Shown piece by piece: positions 21,357 to 33,700 of a DNA stretch of 64,000 bases. Each line of letters begins with the position of its first letter. Position 1 is the first letter of the stretch. The position numbers were made by a program, and so were the translations under genes. The stretch is from Ulva prolifera (Eukaryota > Chlorophyta > Ulvophyceae > Ulvales > Ulvaceae), in the NCBI GenBank assembly GCA_023078555.1, contig CM041201.1, forward strand, positions 5,091,713 to 5,155,712. Reading direction: 5' to 3'. The notes below the pieces were generated by a model that saw only the letters and a program-made list of their open reading frames with translations, did not search any database and was not told the origin of the DNA.

Positions 21357-23961
21357 CTGGGCCTTGTATTCTTGGCCTTTCGCGACCACTTCGACAACGG
21401 ATATTGCCATGTATGCCACATCATCTGAGGCGCGCTTGCTCGTTTATGGGTTCTTTCTCCTCGTACAGGCCTGATTGTGCATGAAAGAAATTCACTCAAG
21501 GGTGTTTGCATCTGCGTCGACCATGGGGTCTCATGGACAGGACGAGCGTTGAACGCTCGTTCGTAACGTTTTCTGAGGGCATTGACATGGTGACTCTTCT
21601 GCCTTTGAACCGTATATACTCCACGGCCACGGCCAGATGATTCAAGCTCTGGCCAGGTGAAGTCTGGTGTTGATGTTCTGGTATGTGGGACCATTGCATT
21701 CATTCATGCATATGCATGAGTTGACAAAGTGGGGTGTGTGTGTCCAACCGCAGCCTGGACGTAAGTATAGCCTATGCGCTGGCAGAAGGGTCGATACATA
21801 CGTGTGTATGTATATCTATGCTAGCATAGTAAACGCCGGGCACAATCACCCATGGCCGTCTGCTAATAACCAATTGAATGCAAACTATGTCACCGGCATG
21901 AGCAGGCCTGCTTGACTGTATGAAAGTGACCGCCTGGGAGTGACGGTCAACAGCTGCACCTGTCCGCAGTATGATCCCAGTCTGTCTGTGTGGAGCTACA
22001 CTCAGACGCAACAGAGCAACTGTGACAAGCCCATCGCGGTAAACCGCCCAAACACCGTCTTGCAGCTCAAGGATGAAACGCACCTGTTGTGAAGTCAGCA
22101 GCCAAAATGCGCTTCCCACAGCCTGCTGACAACAAGGTCGCTGAAGGGCAAGCTGCTTGTAGCAGAAACCTCCATGCTGCCTGACACACAAATTTGGACT
22201 GTGGACCTCCTCTAACGTTTTCAAGCAAGGGAATGCTGTGTTCCCTACATTTGGGCATGGGGTTGACCTAGGCTGCTGTTTACAGAAAGTGTGGTGTCAG
22301 TGGTAAATTTCGCCGCTGTATTGCCGGCTCGCTTCAGCCAGAGACACAGGGTATACTATAGCTGCCTGTTCGGTGAGTGGATGAGACAGGCAACAAGTAA
22401 TACCGTGCGTACTGGCCAGTTGCAGTGGACACGGTGCATCCGTCTCACGAGTCATATGCCTGGCTATGCACGCGTAGCATGGCACATTGCAGCGATCACG
22501 CCTGTGCAACAGCGGACTGCATCATTCCGCAGAATTGCTACTGTATCAAAGGTGCTACTGTGATCGAATTGGCTGAAATGATGGTCAACAAGGCCTCAAT
22601 CCCTCTGAAGTGCATGACCAACAGTAGCAACTGGGACCAACACTCCTGCCCCCGTGATCACTTTCCTTTTTGATACTTCGCACACAAAACACCTGTGCTT
22701 GTTCTTGCACGAGTTGCAGGTGCGTGGTCAGAAGCCTTGATCAAGGAAATCAAATTCGAAGAGCCATGGGTGCTGCAGTGCCCCAGAAGGCCTCTGTGTG
22801 CGTGACAAGGACAAATCCGGAGGGGCCGGTGGCACCGCCAGTGCAACGAACAAGCACGCCAACTCCACCACGCATGCACGGCAGTAGATGCTCACTCACG
22901 GCGAACACGAACGGGGCGCCCAGTCACCGCATGACAGACACCCACCGAACACGCACCCGTACACACAAGGCTTCTGTGTGCCATGTCTTCAATGCACTTC
23001 AGCACATGCATGATGTCATATGCATGCCCCGGCCGAGAACACGCCTGTGGGTGTGATGCTCCGAAAGGCCTGTGTCAGCAGCAAATGCCACTCCACTTCA
23101 CACATTCGAAACAAACTCCCGGCCATTGCACAAGTGCGTGGGGGCAGGCGAGTGCATGGGGCAAGACGAGACGGCTGTGCGTGGTCCCCACAGAACAGGC
23201 GGCTTGTACCAGTCGAGTTGCATCATGATATGGTCTCAAAATTCCTGATATGTCATTAGCAGGGTATGGTCCTGGCAATCTGCTACAATGCCATTGACTG
23301 AAGTGGAGCGGGCATCACCCCACTTTCCCATGCGGGCGTTGCAGTTTAGACCCCACGGGGAGGGTGGCACACGCTGGGGATCCTGAATGCGGTTCATGAT
23401 GATCTACAGTCTTTTCCAGGCTGCAACAAGCCCTCCACCTTACAGCGGATGGCTCGTTATCTCCTCACAAGCAGGAGGGTCGCCCTGAAGGAAACTCTCC
23501 TTAGTACAGACGGTGGCGGGACGGTTGGCCCCACAACCCGCCTAGATGTGACGGCATACAGGACTGCATCGCATGCAGGTGATAGATCGCGTCGTACGCT
23601 TGAACTTGTCCTGTGATCCAATCCACGTGCGATACCCAAAAACCCGTGCACCAATGCCTGAATGAGACGAAGCCATTCGTAGCCACAGGCAAGCAGCGCC
23701 AAGGTGGGGCTGCCCCACAAGTGTACACAAGGGCAAGGCGGACAAGCGCCAATGCACCAGTGGCCTTTTCTTGTACGTATGATCCGGTCCGGCCCGCCAC
23801 AGCAGGCGTGCCTTTGATGTACTGCAGTACCATAGTTTCGACGAATATGACTACGTTTCTCAGGCCATTAGCACACAGAGAAGGAAGCATGTGAAACGTT
23901 GCGAGTCTGCACCCGTCGCCTCCAGATTGTTATCATCGATTGCTATACGTGATCTGAAGGC
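21357..23961. other. Intergenic, nothing recognised
   Basis: About 2.6 kb between two same-strand genes. Open frames reach 162 codons but none shows a family motif or a phased exon chain. It contains copy 2 of a short dispersed repeat (22810-22841) and a 14-base palindrome CTATGCTAGCATAG near 21816. Confidence 0.5.
22810..22841. repeat. Short dispersed repeat, copy 2
   Basis: Matches 15287-15317 over about 31 bases (GACAAATCCGGAGGGGCCGG and what follows), again running into CAC-rich sequence. Confidence 0.4.
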
Positions 23962-26900
23962 ATGTGGGGTTTCTTTATCGTGTCCGCGCTGATGATTGGG
24001 GCTGCAACGTTCTATATGTGCGATGTCACGTCTGCTTCGATATGCGGAAGCGTCACTGCCGTGTTTGCTACCTGCGTGTCAGGCGATCATCAGCTTCCTC
24101 AATAGTGTTGAGATCTCAAGAATGCATTCGGTTCAATTTGATTTCCCGGCACACATCGGTTCAGTTGGCAGAGTAGTTCGCGGTGTTGCTTGTGTGTTCA
24201 CTTCGCACCCACTGACGTACAGGATTGCTGTGTTGCCCGCCAAGTCCGTACCGGTGCAAGTGAAAGCGGTAACATCGTGGGCGTGGCTGACAACTTTGCT
24301 CATTTGCTGCATCGTTCCCATCGACATTTTCTCGACCCTTCAAAGCAAGGATCCCGAAGCGATTGGCATCCTGTGGGACATCTGTTACTGGTCTACACAG
24401 CTCCTGACATGGCTTCTGATTCCTCTCTACATGGGCTACGCTGATGCGGGCGAGTTTACATGGAACGGGCGGATGATCGCATCTGCCCGCAGCAATGGGC
24501 TCTTCATGATTTTGATGGTGCTGCCCCCACAGTCATCATCCCGCATGGGCTGTCCACAAGCACCCCCCTCGCCATTAGATCCCCAATACTACTCTCAAGA
24601 AAGTGTCACTGATCTCTTCTCAGCTGACCAGTGTCCCTTCAGCCAGCCCACACGGAGTGTTTTCGCAATGCGCCTGCCAACATGCAGGCAGTGGCTGGCT
24701 GCTTGGGGATTTTTTGGGCAGTTTCGGCAGGTGACCTCAGCCTGGCGACTCTACCAAGTCTGGGAATTCAGCTCAACAATACATTTGGTCTTGCCTGTGT
24801 CCTTGTGCTCCTCGGATATGGCCTAGTAGCAATCCCCAGGCGCTTGTGGAAGCGCTCTGATCCGAACCTTGAGCTGCGGCGACAGCTCTATAGGTGATTT
24901 CCGACCTGCTCTCATTTCAAAGAGCTTGCTCACCCGACCCCCGCAGATATCCATTGCTGCTCCTGAGGTGCACAGATGCCATTGTCCTTGTTAATCCGCA
25001 CCATAGTACATGTTTCGAACATCGCACACCTGTACACTTAGCAGGTTGCTGTATTCTGCTTCTGCGCTGGTTCGTTCAGAGCTGAACGCCTCCAGTGCCC
25101 ACTGCCCCTTTCTGCAGTGGGGCTCCCAGGTCTAGTTCAGCTCCCATTGTGGCAGGCGAGATTTCCAGTGTCCATTCTCACGAGGCAGGGCTGACTAGCG
25201 TAGCGTTTCAGGTTGGGGCGGGTGATGGACGAGAAGATAGAGGCACAGGATGTGTTGCGAGAGACGGTACGCAAGGTGACCAGCACCAAGCGAGCCCTGG
25301 GCAACAGCGAGCATGAGTCACATGAACGAATTGATGGCATGATGCGTTACATCCATGACTTCCTTGGCGACTCCATGGATGTTGAGCATCAGGTGCGGCG
25401 TCAGTACTGTTCACCCGTGCCCTGTGCGTACTCCAGCTCCCGCGGCTGTGCGAGTGTAGGCACAAGACCCCTGGAAGCTGGCAGCACATGGATCTTGCTG
25501 ACATGACTCCATGGCAAGGCTGAGTGCAGACGCAGGTGATGGTGCATGGCTAGGAATGCATGTACCCAAGCATGCGCAGATGTCGAATGCCGCCGGCCTG
25601 TGCTTGTTCCTGCAGGCCAGGTATCATGTGTTGTTGCAGATCCGATCGGGCAGTGCAGGTCGGTGCTGTGCAACAGGGTGTGCGGTACACTGATGAGCTT
25701 CCCAAGCTGCACAAAGAGATCAAGCACGATGTGCACTGGATCGGCTCCATCCATGCGCAAGCTGACCGCGTCGTCAAGGTCTGCGTGCACCTCACAGAAG
25801 TTGTGAAGGCCTCCAAAGGGTGTGAACTCAGCCACGGCTCGCCTGGTCACGTACCCTGATCGCAACTATGAGCAGCACTGGACCTGGGCCACTCCTGCCT
25901 GCACGCATCAGCCGCTGCCGTCTCCTCTGGCCCATAGATCACTGATCGATAGAGCCACCGTGACAATCGCTGTGCATCCCAAATGCGTAAGCGCAGGGCA
26001 ACGCAGCCTGCTCTCTGTGCTGCCTGATACAATTGGCATAACATTGTCAGCGACATATGGCAATGTATGTACTGTGTATCGGTTTCAAAGCGAGAACTAT
26101 TTACGTCTGATCAACTGCAGTGGCATTTGTTGCTGTGCAGGGAGGCGGTGCTTAAGGAAGATGCGTCCATGCTCGAGCAGTCAGTGTGGTGGGCAATTGT
26201 GCATGTATGTCCGCACCTTCTAAGAGCCGCAGCCATCACAGCGGCAGTGCTCTCTGCTGTTATTGTTTGGAGCGAGATCGTGTCGGGAGCCAACAGCAAG
26301 CTTTCTCCACTGCACCTGCTCGTGAGATCTGTAGACAACGAGTTTGTCTCCCAGGTGAGCTTTTGAGACTGCTCCTATCTGGTCCACATCCTCTCACAAC
26401 GCCATCCCACAATCGATCACATGTCATTGAGCAAATTCCACTTAAGGCATTGATGTCAGCAGATTGTCTGCAATCTTGCTTTGTGAAGGTCTGCTCGTCT
26501 CTATATACATCCTTGCGGTTCGCCATCACACAAGGGGCTTTGATCTACATCCTACTTAGGGCCACTTGCGACCAGGCGTGCGGCCATTCTTGTCCTGTGC
26601 TAGCGTTCAGGTCAAAGTGTCAGAACAAGGCCGCGCCCCGCCGCTGAGTTTTGTTGTGTGCTGTGCAGTTCCTGATCATGCTGCCGCTGATGTACGTGAT
26701 CGTGTGCACCTTTGCGGCAACATTCGCCATCAATGTCGGTTCGATGTACTCGCTGCTGCCTGGATCCTCGTCTAGCTTCTCTCTGCTCTTCAACTGCAAC
26801 CTGGTCACGCGCTTTGCGGCTCCTCTCTGCTTCAACTACCTCCATGTCCTGGCAATGGACAGGCCAACCACAGATGGTCACTACACCATCTTTGCCAACC

Positions 26901-27615
26901 GCATGGGCATGCAGCCGGGCGCAGACGTGGCCATTCCGTTCCTGGGAGTAGACTTCAATCGCTGGGCCCCAGTGATGGTTCTGCTGGTCGTCTGGTTGAC
27001 AGTAGTCAATGCATTTGGTGTGAACCTCTGCTGGTCCAATGCTGCGTTCCACTGCTGTTCAGAATTCTCCGCATTGCAGATGAGGGTGTCATCCTCTGTG
27101 TGTCAAATCAGGTGGGTGTGTGTAGCTATCGTGCCTTGCACACCAGGACTCGTCATGCACACCGCAGATCGCGCCTGCTTGCACTGCACCACTGTGCAGA
27201 TCGCGCCTGCTTGCTGTTGGATTGTTCTGTTGAATCGCATCCTGTTAATGCTGCTTGGGCTGATGTGTCACACGCAGGCCCGCCCTGATGGCTCAGCGTA
27301 AGGCCATGGGTGAGGGCTCCAGGCCACTTCCACGCCACTCCAGCTTGGTGAGGGCTCTCCCGGTGTGCGTAGCGATCCTCCCACTCTTCTGCAGGCAAGT
27401 TCTACCGCTGGATCAGCTCCGTCTTTGTATTCCTGCCACAAGCGTTTGACGAGGACGACAGCGATGAAGGATCAGAGAGCAACCAGTACGTTGCAGAGGG
27501 GCAGCGGGTCGTGAATCGTGCCTTGCAGCAGCGTGCCGACGGTGCCGAAGTCAGTGCTCTGCTCAACTTGGCACACTACTCCTCCTCCTCAGAAACGTCG
27601 GCCTCAGGTGCGCGG
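23962..27615 (+). CDS. LMBR1 family membrane protein (LMBD2-like)
   Basis: LMBR1-type proteins are nine-span membrane proteins; LMBD2 is the ancient subgroup shared by plants and animals, with roles tied to receptor signalling and traffic. Exons read: 23962-24017, 24223-24517, 24688-24893, 25212-25392, 25659-about 25780, about 26149-26354, 26669-27017 and 27395-27615; nearly all junctions are in phase. Exon 1 starts MWGFFIVSALMIG. Next comes the second span, ending CCIVPIDIFST. VLLGYGLVAIPRRLWKRSD is the family signature, followed by a cytosolic helical loop (VMDEKIEAQDVLRETVRKV). The later spans include INVGSMYSLLP, the SFSLLFNCNLVTRFAAPLCF block and IPFLGVDFNRW. The coding part continues past 27615, because a strong GTAAGT donor ends that exon. 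The junction between the fifth and sixth exons is the weakest. Confidence 0.88.
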
Positions 27616-30600
27616 GTAAGTGGCCACCCCGGGCGTCAGCCTCTGTGTCGTCTGAACTGTGGCGCACGGAATGTGGCCCTTGCAATGGGCCGCTCCGTGT
27701 GTGCAGCTGATACACCGAATGCTATTGATCTCTCGTCTATCCACTGTGTTGCATGGCCATACATTGCAGCTTTGTGCTCTAGAACCGGACGGTGTCAGAT
27801 CTCACAACCTGATGTAACTACCTAAGATGCACCCCAGTAGCTGTCTCGCTGACAGTGACCATTGTGGCTGCCGGCGTCCGCAAGCCATATACCACCGGTT
27901 GGCATACGGTCAGCGGTGTTGTTTCACAGACCTAGCATGTCAAACATGCGTGTTGCAATGTGTGTGGTCCTGGACATGTCTGTTTGTGTCCCCAACGGTG
28001 CTTGAGCTTGCCGCTCCTGATGCAATACCTGGTTATTTGATCTGGTGCTCAGCCGTGCAATGGCGGAGTCCTCATCAGTCGTTCATCGATTAATCCTGAA
28101 GCACTTGCTTTGTGTCTTCACGACAGCAAGAGTCCATGCAATGGCCACGCTTCAGAAAGCGGTACATGTTTGCAGGTATCGGCCAAAGACAGGCCGGGCT
28201 CGGGTCAAACTCCCGTTCGCAGTCTGCTTGGATGAAGTCGGGTGTGGCTCTAGCACAGCCTGATGCAGTGATTCAGAGCTAGCCCCAAATATTTCCTGAG
28301 AGTGATGCAAAGCTGGTCGTGTTGCTCTTGATTCGTTGAATGCATGACCTGCAGCTGCTGGTCGACCTTGAGGTGATGCGTTTCAAACTGTACAGCTGTA
28401 TAATTGTGCAGGAGGCGCAATCACACTCGGGCGCCAAGCACAAGGCAATCCACTGAAGCCACTAGCAGCAGTGACGAAACAAATGGTGGCTGGAATCGGT
28501 TTCAAGCCGGATGATGCAAAGATGCCATGACTGTTGCCACAGAACTCTGGGGCCATTCCCACCAAAAAGCGCCATTTGTTGCAATGCGCGCTGCCTTCAC
28601 CGTCGGTGCATTCCTGTCTTGGGCGAATGCACAAATCAGTGCGCTGAGGTATCTGCACTACCTATGGTATAGTTTGAGCCATGATGTGAAGCAGCAGACT
28701 GGCATTTGCTTGTAAATCTGGCCGAACCTACTGTCGTAATTCAGTGTCATTGGCTTTCTTTCACAACAACGACTATGAGCAGAAGCTGCCTCACTCAATG
28801 CGGTATACTTGCGCATCGGTGCCATCAAGCCTTGTGAATACTATTTTGTGGGACACGAGCATGGGGGTGTTCCAACCTGGAGCACCGATCACAGGAACAG
28901 GCCCGACGTCCAGCACATATCACCAATGTCGCCCCGGACAAGGGTAAGCATGCATGGACAACGGTGCTGGGCTCTTCTGTCGCATGGTTGTTCATGTGCA
29001 ACATGCTTCAGCGTAGACGTCACACACTGCTGCAGATTCACTGACAGGAGACATAGCAGGAGCTAGACTCCACCAGGCACCTTTTTATATGCATGCACCT
29101 TTTGTACACCAGACTTCAGTATGTGAGAGTGAGTGCCATGCCACTCAGGCTTCACATATACACATGCATAGTGCACCACCAATAGGATGCACAGTCGGAA
29201 AACCTGCCTACAATGTCCATACTTGCAAAAGCGGTCAACTTCATCTGCATGCAGTCAGAATTCGACCGCAGGTTGCGATCCGGAGAACAAAGAACACATT
29301 CTGGACCCGCTCACATAGATTCCTCGACTCTTGGACACACTGGCAAAGAATTTAAGGCAAATCGCAGCCGCTATGGCGGCCGGCTGCAGCAGCTGCTATC
29401 CTGACATATCGATTTGCTCACATGCCAAGGTGTGACAGGCGTCAGACACACGAACCATTCACCGTCAGCGCTATCACGCTTGGCCCTTCAACATGCTGGT
29501 TGAGCGCAAACTAGCATGCGGACCCCGCTGTTATCTGGCTTTGAAATTATACTTCTTCCTTTCGTAAAATAAGTCCGTCCTTGCAGATCCGAGGTTGATG
29601 ATCTTGGGACAACCGTCCCTCTGCAGCCATGCTCTCATGTTAACGATGCTGGTGATACTGAGCGATCATCAGAAAAGGATAATGAAGAGGCTGAGAAATT
29701 GTTTTCATGTGCTTCAACTGCAGGATATGCTGCACAAGGGGCGCACATCTTTTTCTTGCAGTGTACACTCCCGGCAATAATACGCATCAGATATGCCAGG
29801 ACCCCCACAGATCACACAGCGACCTTCATAGGAGCCATAATTACATTCGTCACAGATGCGTACTAGAGTCGCTGGCCGAACGTAAGAATCGCAGATTGGG
29901 CACCGCCCATCACCTGCGCAGCACAGAACCGATCAAGCATGTGCGGGCGGGTATTACACATACAATCTGGCTGCATTCATAAATCGTTCTGGTAAGCCGT
30001 GGGCTTGTGTACTCGCAGGGACAGTAGAAGTCTCGAGTCCTGAGAGTGAATTTGACGCACATTTCTCACAGAGCCTTCCGATAGCTGCATACAATGAACG
30101 AAGTTTTGATCACCACTGAATGATGTGCACAAATTGTACCATGATCGGGACCGGGAACGCAGCACATCGCCAACGGCATGTAATCCGGATCAGACGGACG
30201 CACCGATGCCAGGCTGCTTCATGCACATTATGAGATCTGGATGATGCTTTGCCATGATGCCGCACGGGGCGATTTATGCAAAGAGGACAACCGTCTCGAG
30301 CTTGTCGAATCTAATCAACGTGACACAGGCCAGTACACGCAACACAACGGCAACACTTAGCGCTCCGAAGTCCAGCAAGCAGCGGTCTAAAATTTTGTGT
30401 AAATTTTTGCTCTTTGCTCGAGTTTCGGACCTTCAGTTATCCAGCGGTGCATCGTCAAGAACCAAGGCGCTGCACGGCGTCAGATACCCATGTCCACAAG
30501 TGTTCCGATCAGTTCGAATTCGGGAGAGCCGTGTACCCGTGATCGCATGGCATCGAAACACGGACAGAGACAATGGCAGTTGGTATTATGGGATCCGGCA

Positions 30601-30728
30601 CTGATAACTTGTGATGTATTTTCCATTATGGCAGAGGTGTCTAGCTGGCATGGAAGCTACCTGCTCGTGCCCCACAACCAGGCTGGGTCCTCGCGACTTT
30701 CAGGAGGTGGTATGCTGTGCATAAGGCC
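27616..30728 (+). other. Downstream region with unassigned probable exons
   Basis: The LMBD2-like frame must continue here. Three stretches look coding. One is about 28809-28946, reading IGAIKPCEYYFVGHEHGG and SPMSPRTR, with a GTAAGC donor. A second starts at 29254 after a TGCAG acceptor (SEFDRRLRSGEQRTHSGPAH) and ends at a stop at 29403. A third is about 29587-29700, acidic, [14 protein letters not shown], with a good pyrimidine-rich acceptor. The first two join in phase 0, matching the open phase left at 27615. Whether they are the LMBD2 C-terminus or another gene is not decided. I recognise no domain in them. Confidence 0.4.
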
Positions 30729-33700
30729 ATGATGTGGATCTTTCGTCGTCGTAGGAATCGGAATACGCTAGGTGATATGGCTTCCGCTGCGATCGCAAAA
30801 GACGATGCGCCAATCGGAGATGCACCCGTCCGCAAGCAAAACAGCTCCATCAGTGCTCCAGGATTCTTGAAGCAGTGTATCGTGACCCTGGCAGGGTGTG
30901 TGATCGCATCTACGCACAATTGTGTTTCTCACAGATGCTAGTTGAGACGGAAGTTCACACAATATCACGCAATAGCATGCGCAAGCTAATGTGATCATGT
31001 ATGGCATCATTGTCCTCAGGCTCTTTTGTTCTGTACAGAGCATTTCTCGCGTTCTTCGCGGTGTCCAGGCTCAAGCCATGGCACACGCTGCGAGCGGTCG
31101 CTGGTCGGGTATTTTCAGGCATGCTAGAGGCCAGGACCTTTTGGATCTTCATGATGGGTGTGGCTGTGGGAGCAATTGTCATCCCGTTGCTGATGGTACG
31201 GCTACGGGTCGATTCATGATGCCTCTCATATTGGCCAGCCTGCACTTCTTCTGGAGGGACGCAGAGCAGTCACCACGCCCGGCATGATGTACCGCACAGT
31301 CCATCAATCTATGCATTCCAGAAAACGTACTTCATGACTCATCTTTGCCCAGACTGTGGATTGTGCAGGCACATGTACCACACTTTTTTGCGGAGAGCAC
31401 ACAATCAAGCCTGCACTCTTGGTGCCCCCGAGGCTTTGAGAATGTGCCATCTCCACACCTATTCGTGCCTGTCTGGGCCGAACATGGAGTCATGCGTGGA
31501 ACAGTGTTCACAGCACCGGCATCGCGATGGACAGACTCGGAGACCCTCCACACGCCCTGGCCACCACCATATCAGGGGAAAACAGCAAAGTTTCTGAAGT
31601 GGTCAGCGTTTGTCAAGGATGGCTTTCTAGTCATGCGGCAGGACGGCAAGAACGACGTCAGGTGCTTCGTCCTTATGCAATTGCCGTCCGTGAGCAGGCC
31701 CATGGCATCGACAGTATTGAGAGACAAGCCAAGGATCACACCCGTTGGTCTGATTGTGCTCTATATGTCTCAGTGTACTCTGAGTCTCTCCATCTGTGCG
31801 TTGTGGGTGTGCACCCAGGTTTTCTACATCCGCAGTGCTACCGTCCCCCAGCCGCTCCTTGCTGACCGCTGCCATGCAGTCGAGGTCTTGGAGCAAGGCC
31901 CGGCCAGAGGCCTGCGAGGGGCCTGCGTCACCACCAGGCCCCATTGGGGGCAGCTACCAACATGCGTGTGCAGGGCCAGCACCGAAGGGCTGCACTGCAG
32001 CGTGCCGATGGATGCTCGCATCCCGCTCGCAGGCGCAGTGGTGGACCTGCTGCCGGCAGCCTACAAAGACAAGGGCCCCTGGATCCGCAAAGCGCCTCTC
32101 AAGCTCATCTTCCCCGGTGCTCGGGACCCCTATGCTGAGGAGGCAGTCATATTCTTCCCGGACACCGCCGCCGAGAAGGAGCAGTGGTGTGCCCTGGCCA
32201 TCCCTTGCCGAGGGCCTGCTCGTGGATGCAGTAGGCTGCTCTAGGCAGCTGTCATACCACACCGGCAGCACTTGCTCTATAAATCCCACGTGATTTGCGC
32301 ACTAGCTGGTCTGCTGTGCGTTGCATGTGGTCGCGTCCGATGTGTCCACAGCATGGCCTGCACAGGGACACCACTTGAGTCTGGAACAAGCTCCTCATGT
32401 CGTGTCCTGCTGCGCAATCACCATGTGCAGCTTTCGTACCCTGCATACGTTCAGGTATTCATGTGGAATGAGCTGCACTGTGCCTGCCTTCCAGCCTGGC
32501 TGCAGCGGCGACACAAGCATGCCAAAACATCCCAGCTGGTCCATGTGTACACGCATGCATCTCATGCATACTACATGTCACGTCTGCGTCTGACATCTGC
32601 TCACACAGCGCAGGCTGCCTTGCCGTCAGGCTTGTGCTGTGCCACGCACCAGGCAGAGTTGGAATGCTGTGGCTGTGAGGACGCAGGCGAAGCTGACAGC
32701 TGCGCACGCTGCAGGTTTCTCGCTCTGTCCTGGGCGGCCAAGTGCGAGGAGCTGGCCGCGCTCGAGCCTGACAACGCCAACAGCGCCCCCGGCCTGCAGG
32801 CGCAGCGCCTGTACTCCCGATTCAGCAACCACGTCCGCGCCGTCGCGCCCGTGATGCTGCCGACCGCTCTGCCTCCCCCAACAGTGGGGCTGCCCGCCAC
32901 CAGGGCGTCCGCGTCTGGCAGCTCGGCAATGGGCGCGTCACCTGTGGGTGACGCGGCGGGCATGCGGCGGCGAACGTGGTGGGGTGGCCGTCGGAAGCCG
33001 CGCCCGCCGGGCCAGGCAGGCACCTTTGCTGCCGCAGCAGCACAGCCAGCAGCAGGTGCGCGTCACAAGACGGTACATAGCAAGTCGCAGGTGGTCGGGG
33101 ACTTCATCCAGGGCAAGCAGTGGGGGTCGCAGCCGATGAAGCAGGGCCTGAAGGAGGGGGTGCCGACGGCACGCGTGAAGGGCGCGCTGTCCGTGTCGAA
33201 GAAACGCAGCAGCAGCGCGCAGAACCTTGTGGCCCTTGCTCCGGCAGTTGCGCCGGTGGCACAGGTGTTGCAGCCTGATCCAGCAGGTGCGTTGCGGTGC
33301 ATGCGGCCCTCTTTGCGCCACTCTCAGCAGCATGCCGCACCCGGCTGCCGGCTGCCTGTTTGCAGCAGCCGCGGGAGTGTGGCGGCCCAATGCATGCATC
33401 GCTCTGCTGTACTGCTGCTGCATGACCCCCCGGAGTTGCTGTCTGATCTCCGTGCAAATCGCTGGCCACAGGAGGCCGCACCCACCCGCATGAATGCATG
33501 CTGTCCACACCATGCCATCACGCTCTGCGGGCGGGGTCTCGCAGGCGCAGACGCACCACAGGTCAGGAGCCTGGTTCCTGTGCTGCATGGAGACAGGCCA
33601 CACAGCAGCGCCTGACCGGCTGCTGCGCAGCTCACTGCTGCCGCTTGTGCAGAGTGCGTCTCCCCTCGGGCGCAATGGCCTGCCCACAGCTCTGCGTCAG

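Noticed and set aside
32938-33687. Minus-strand frame of 249 codons
   Set aside because: It lies antisense to exons and introns of the SMP-protein gene in GC-rich DNA and has no motif.
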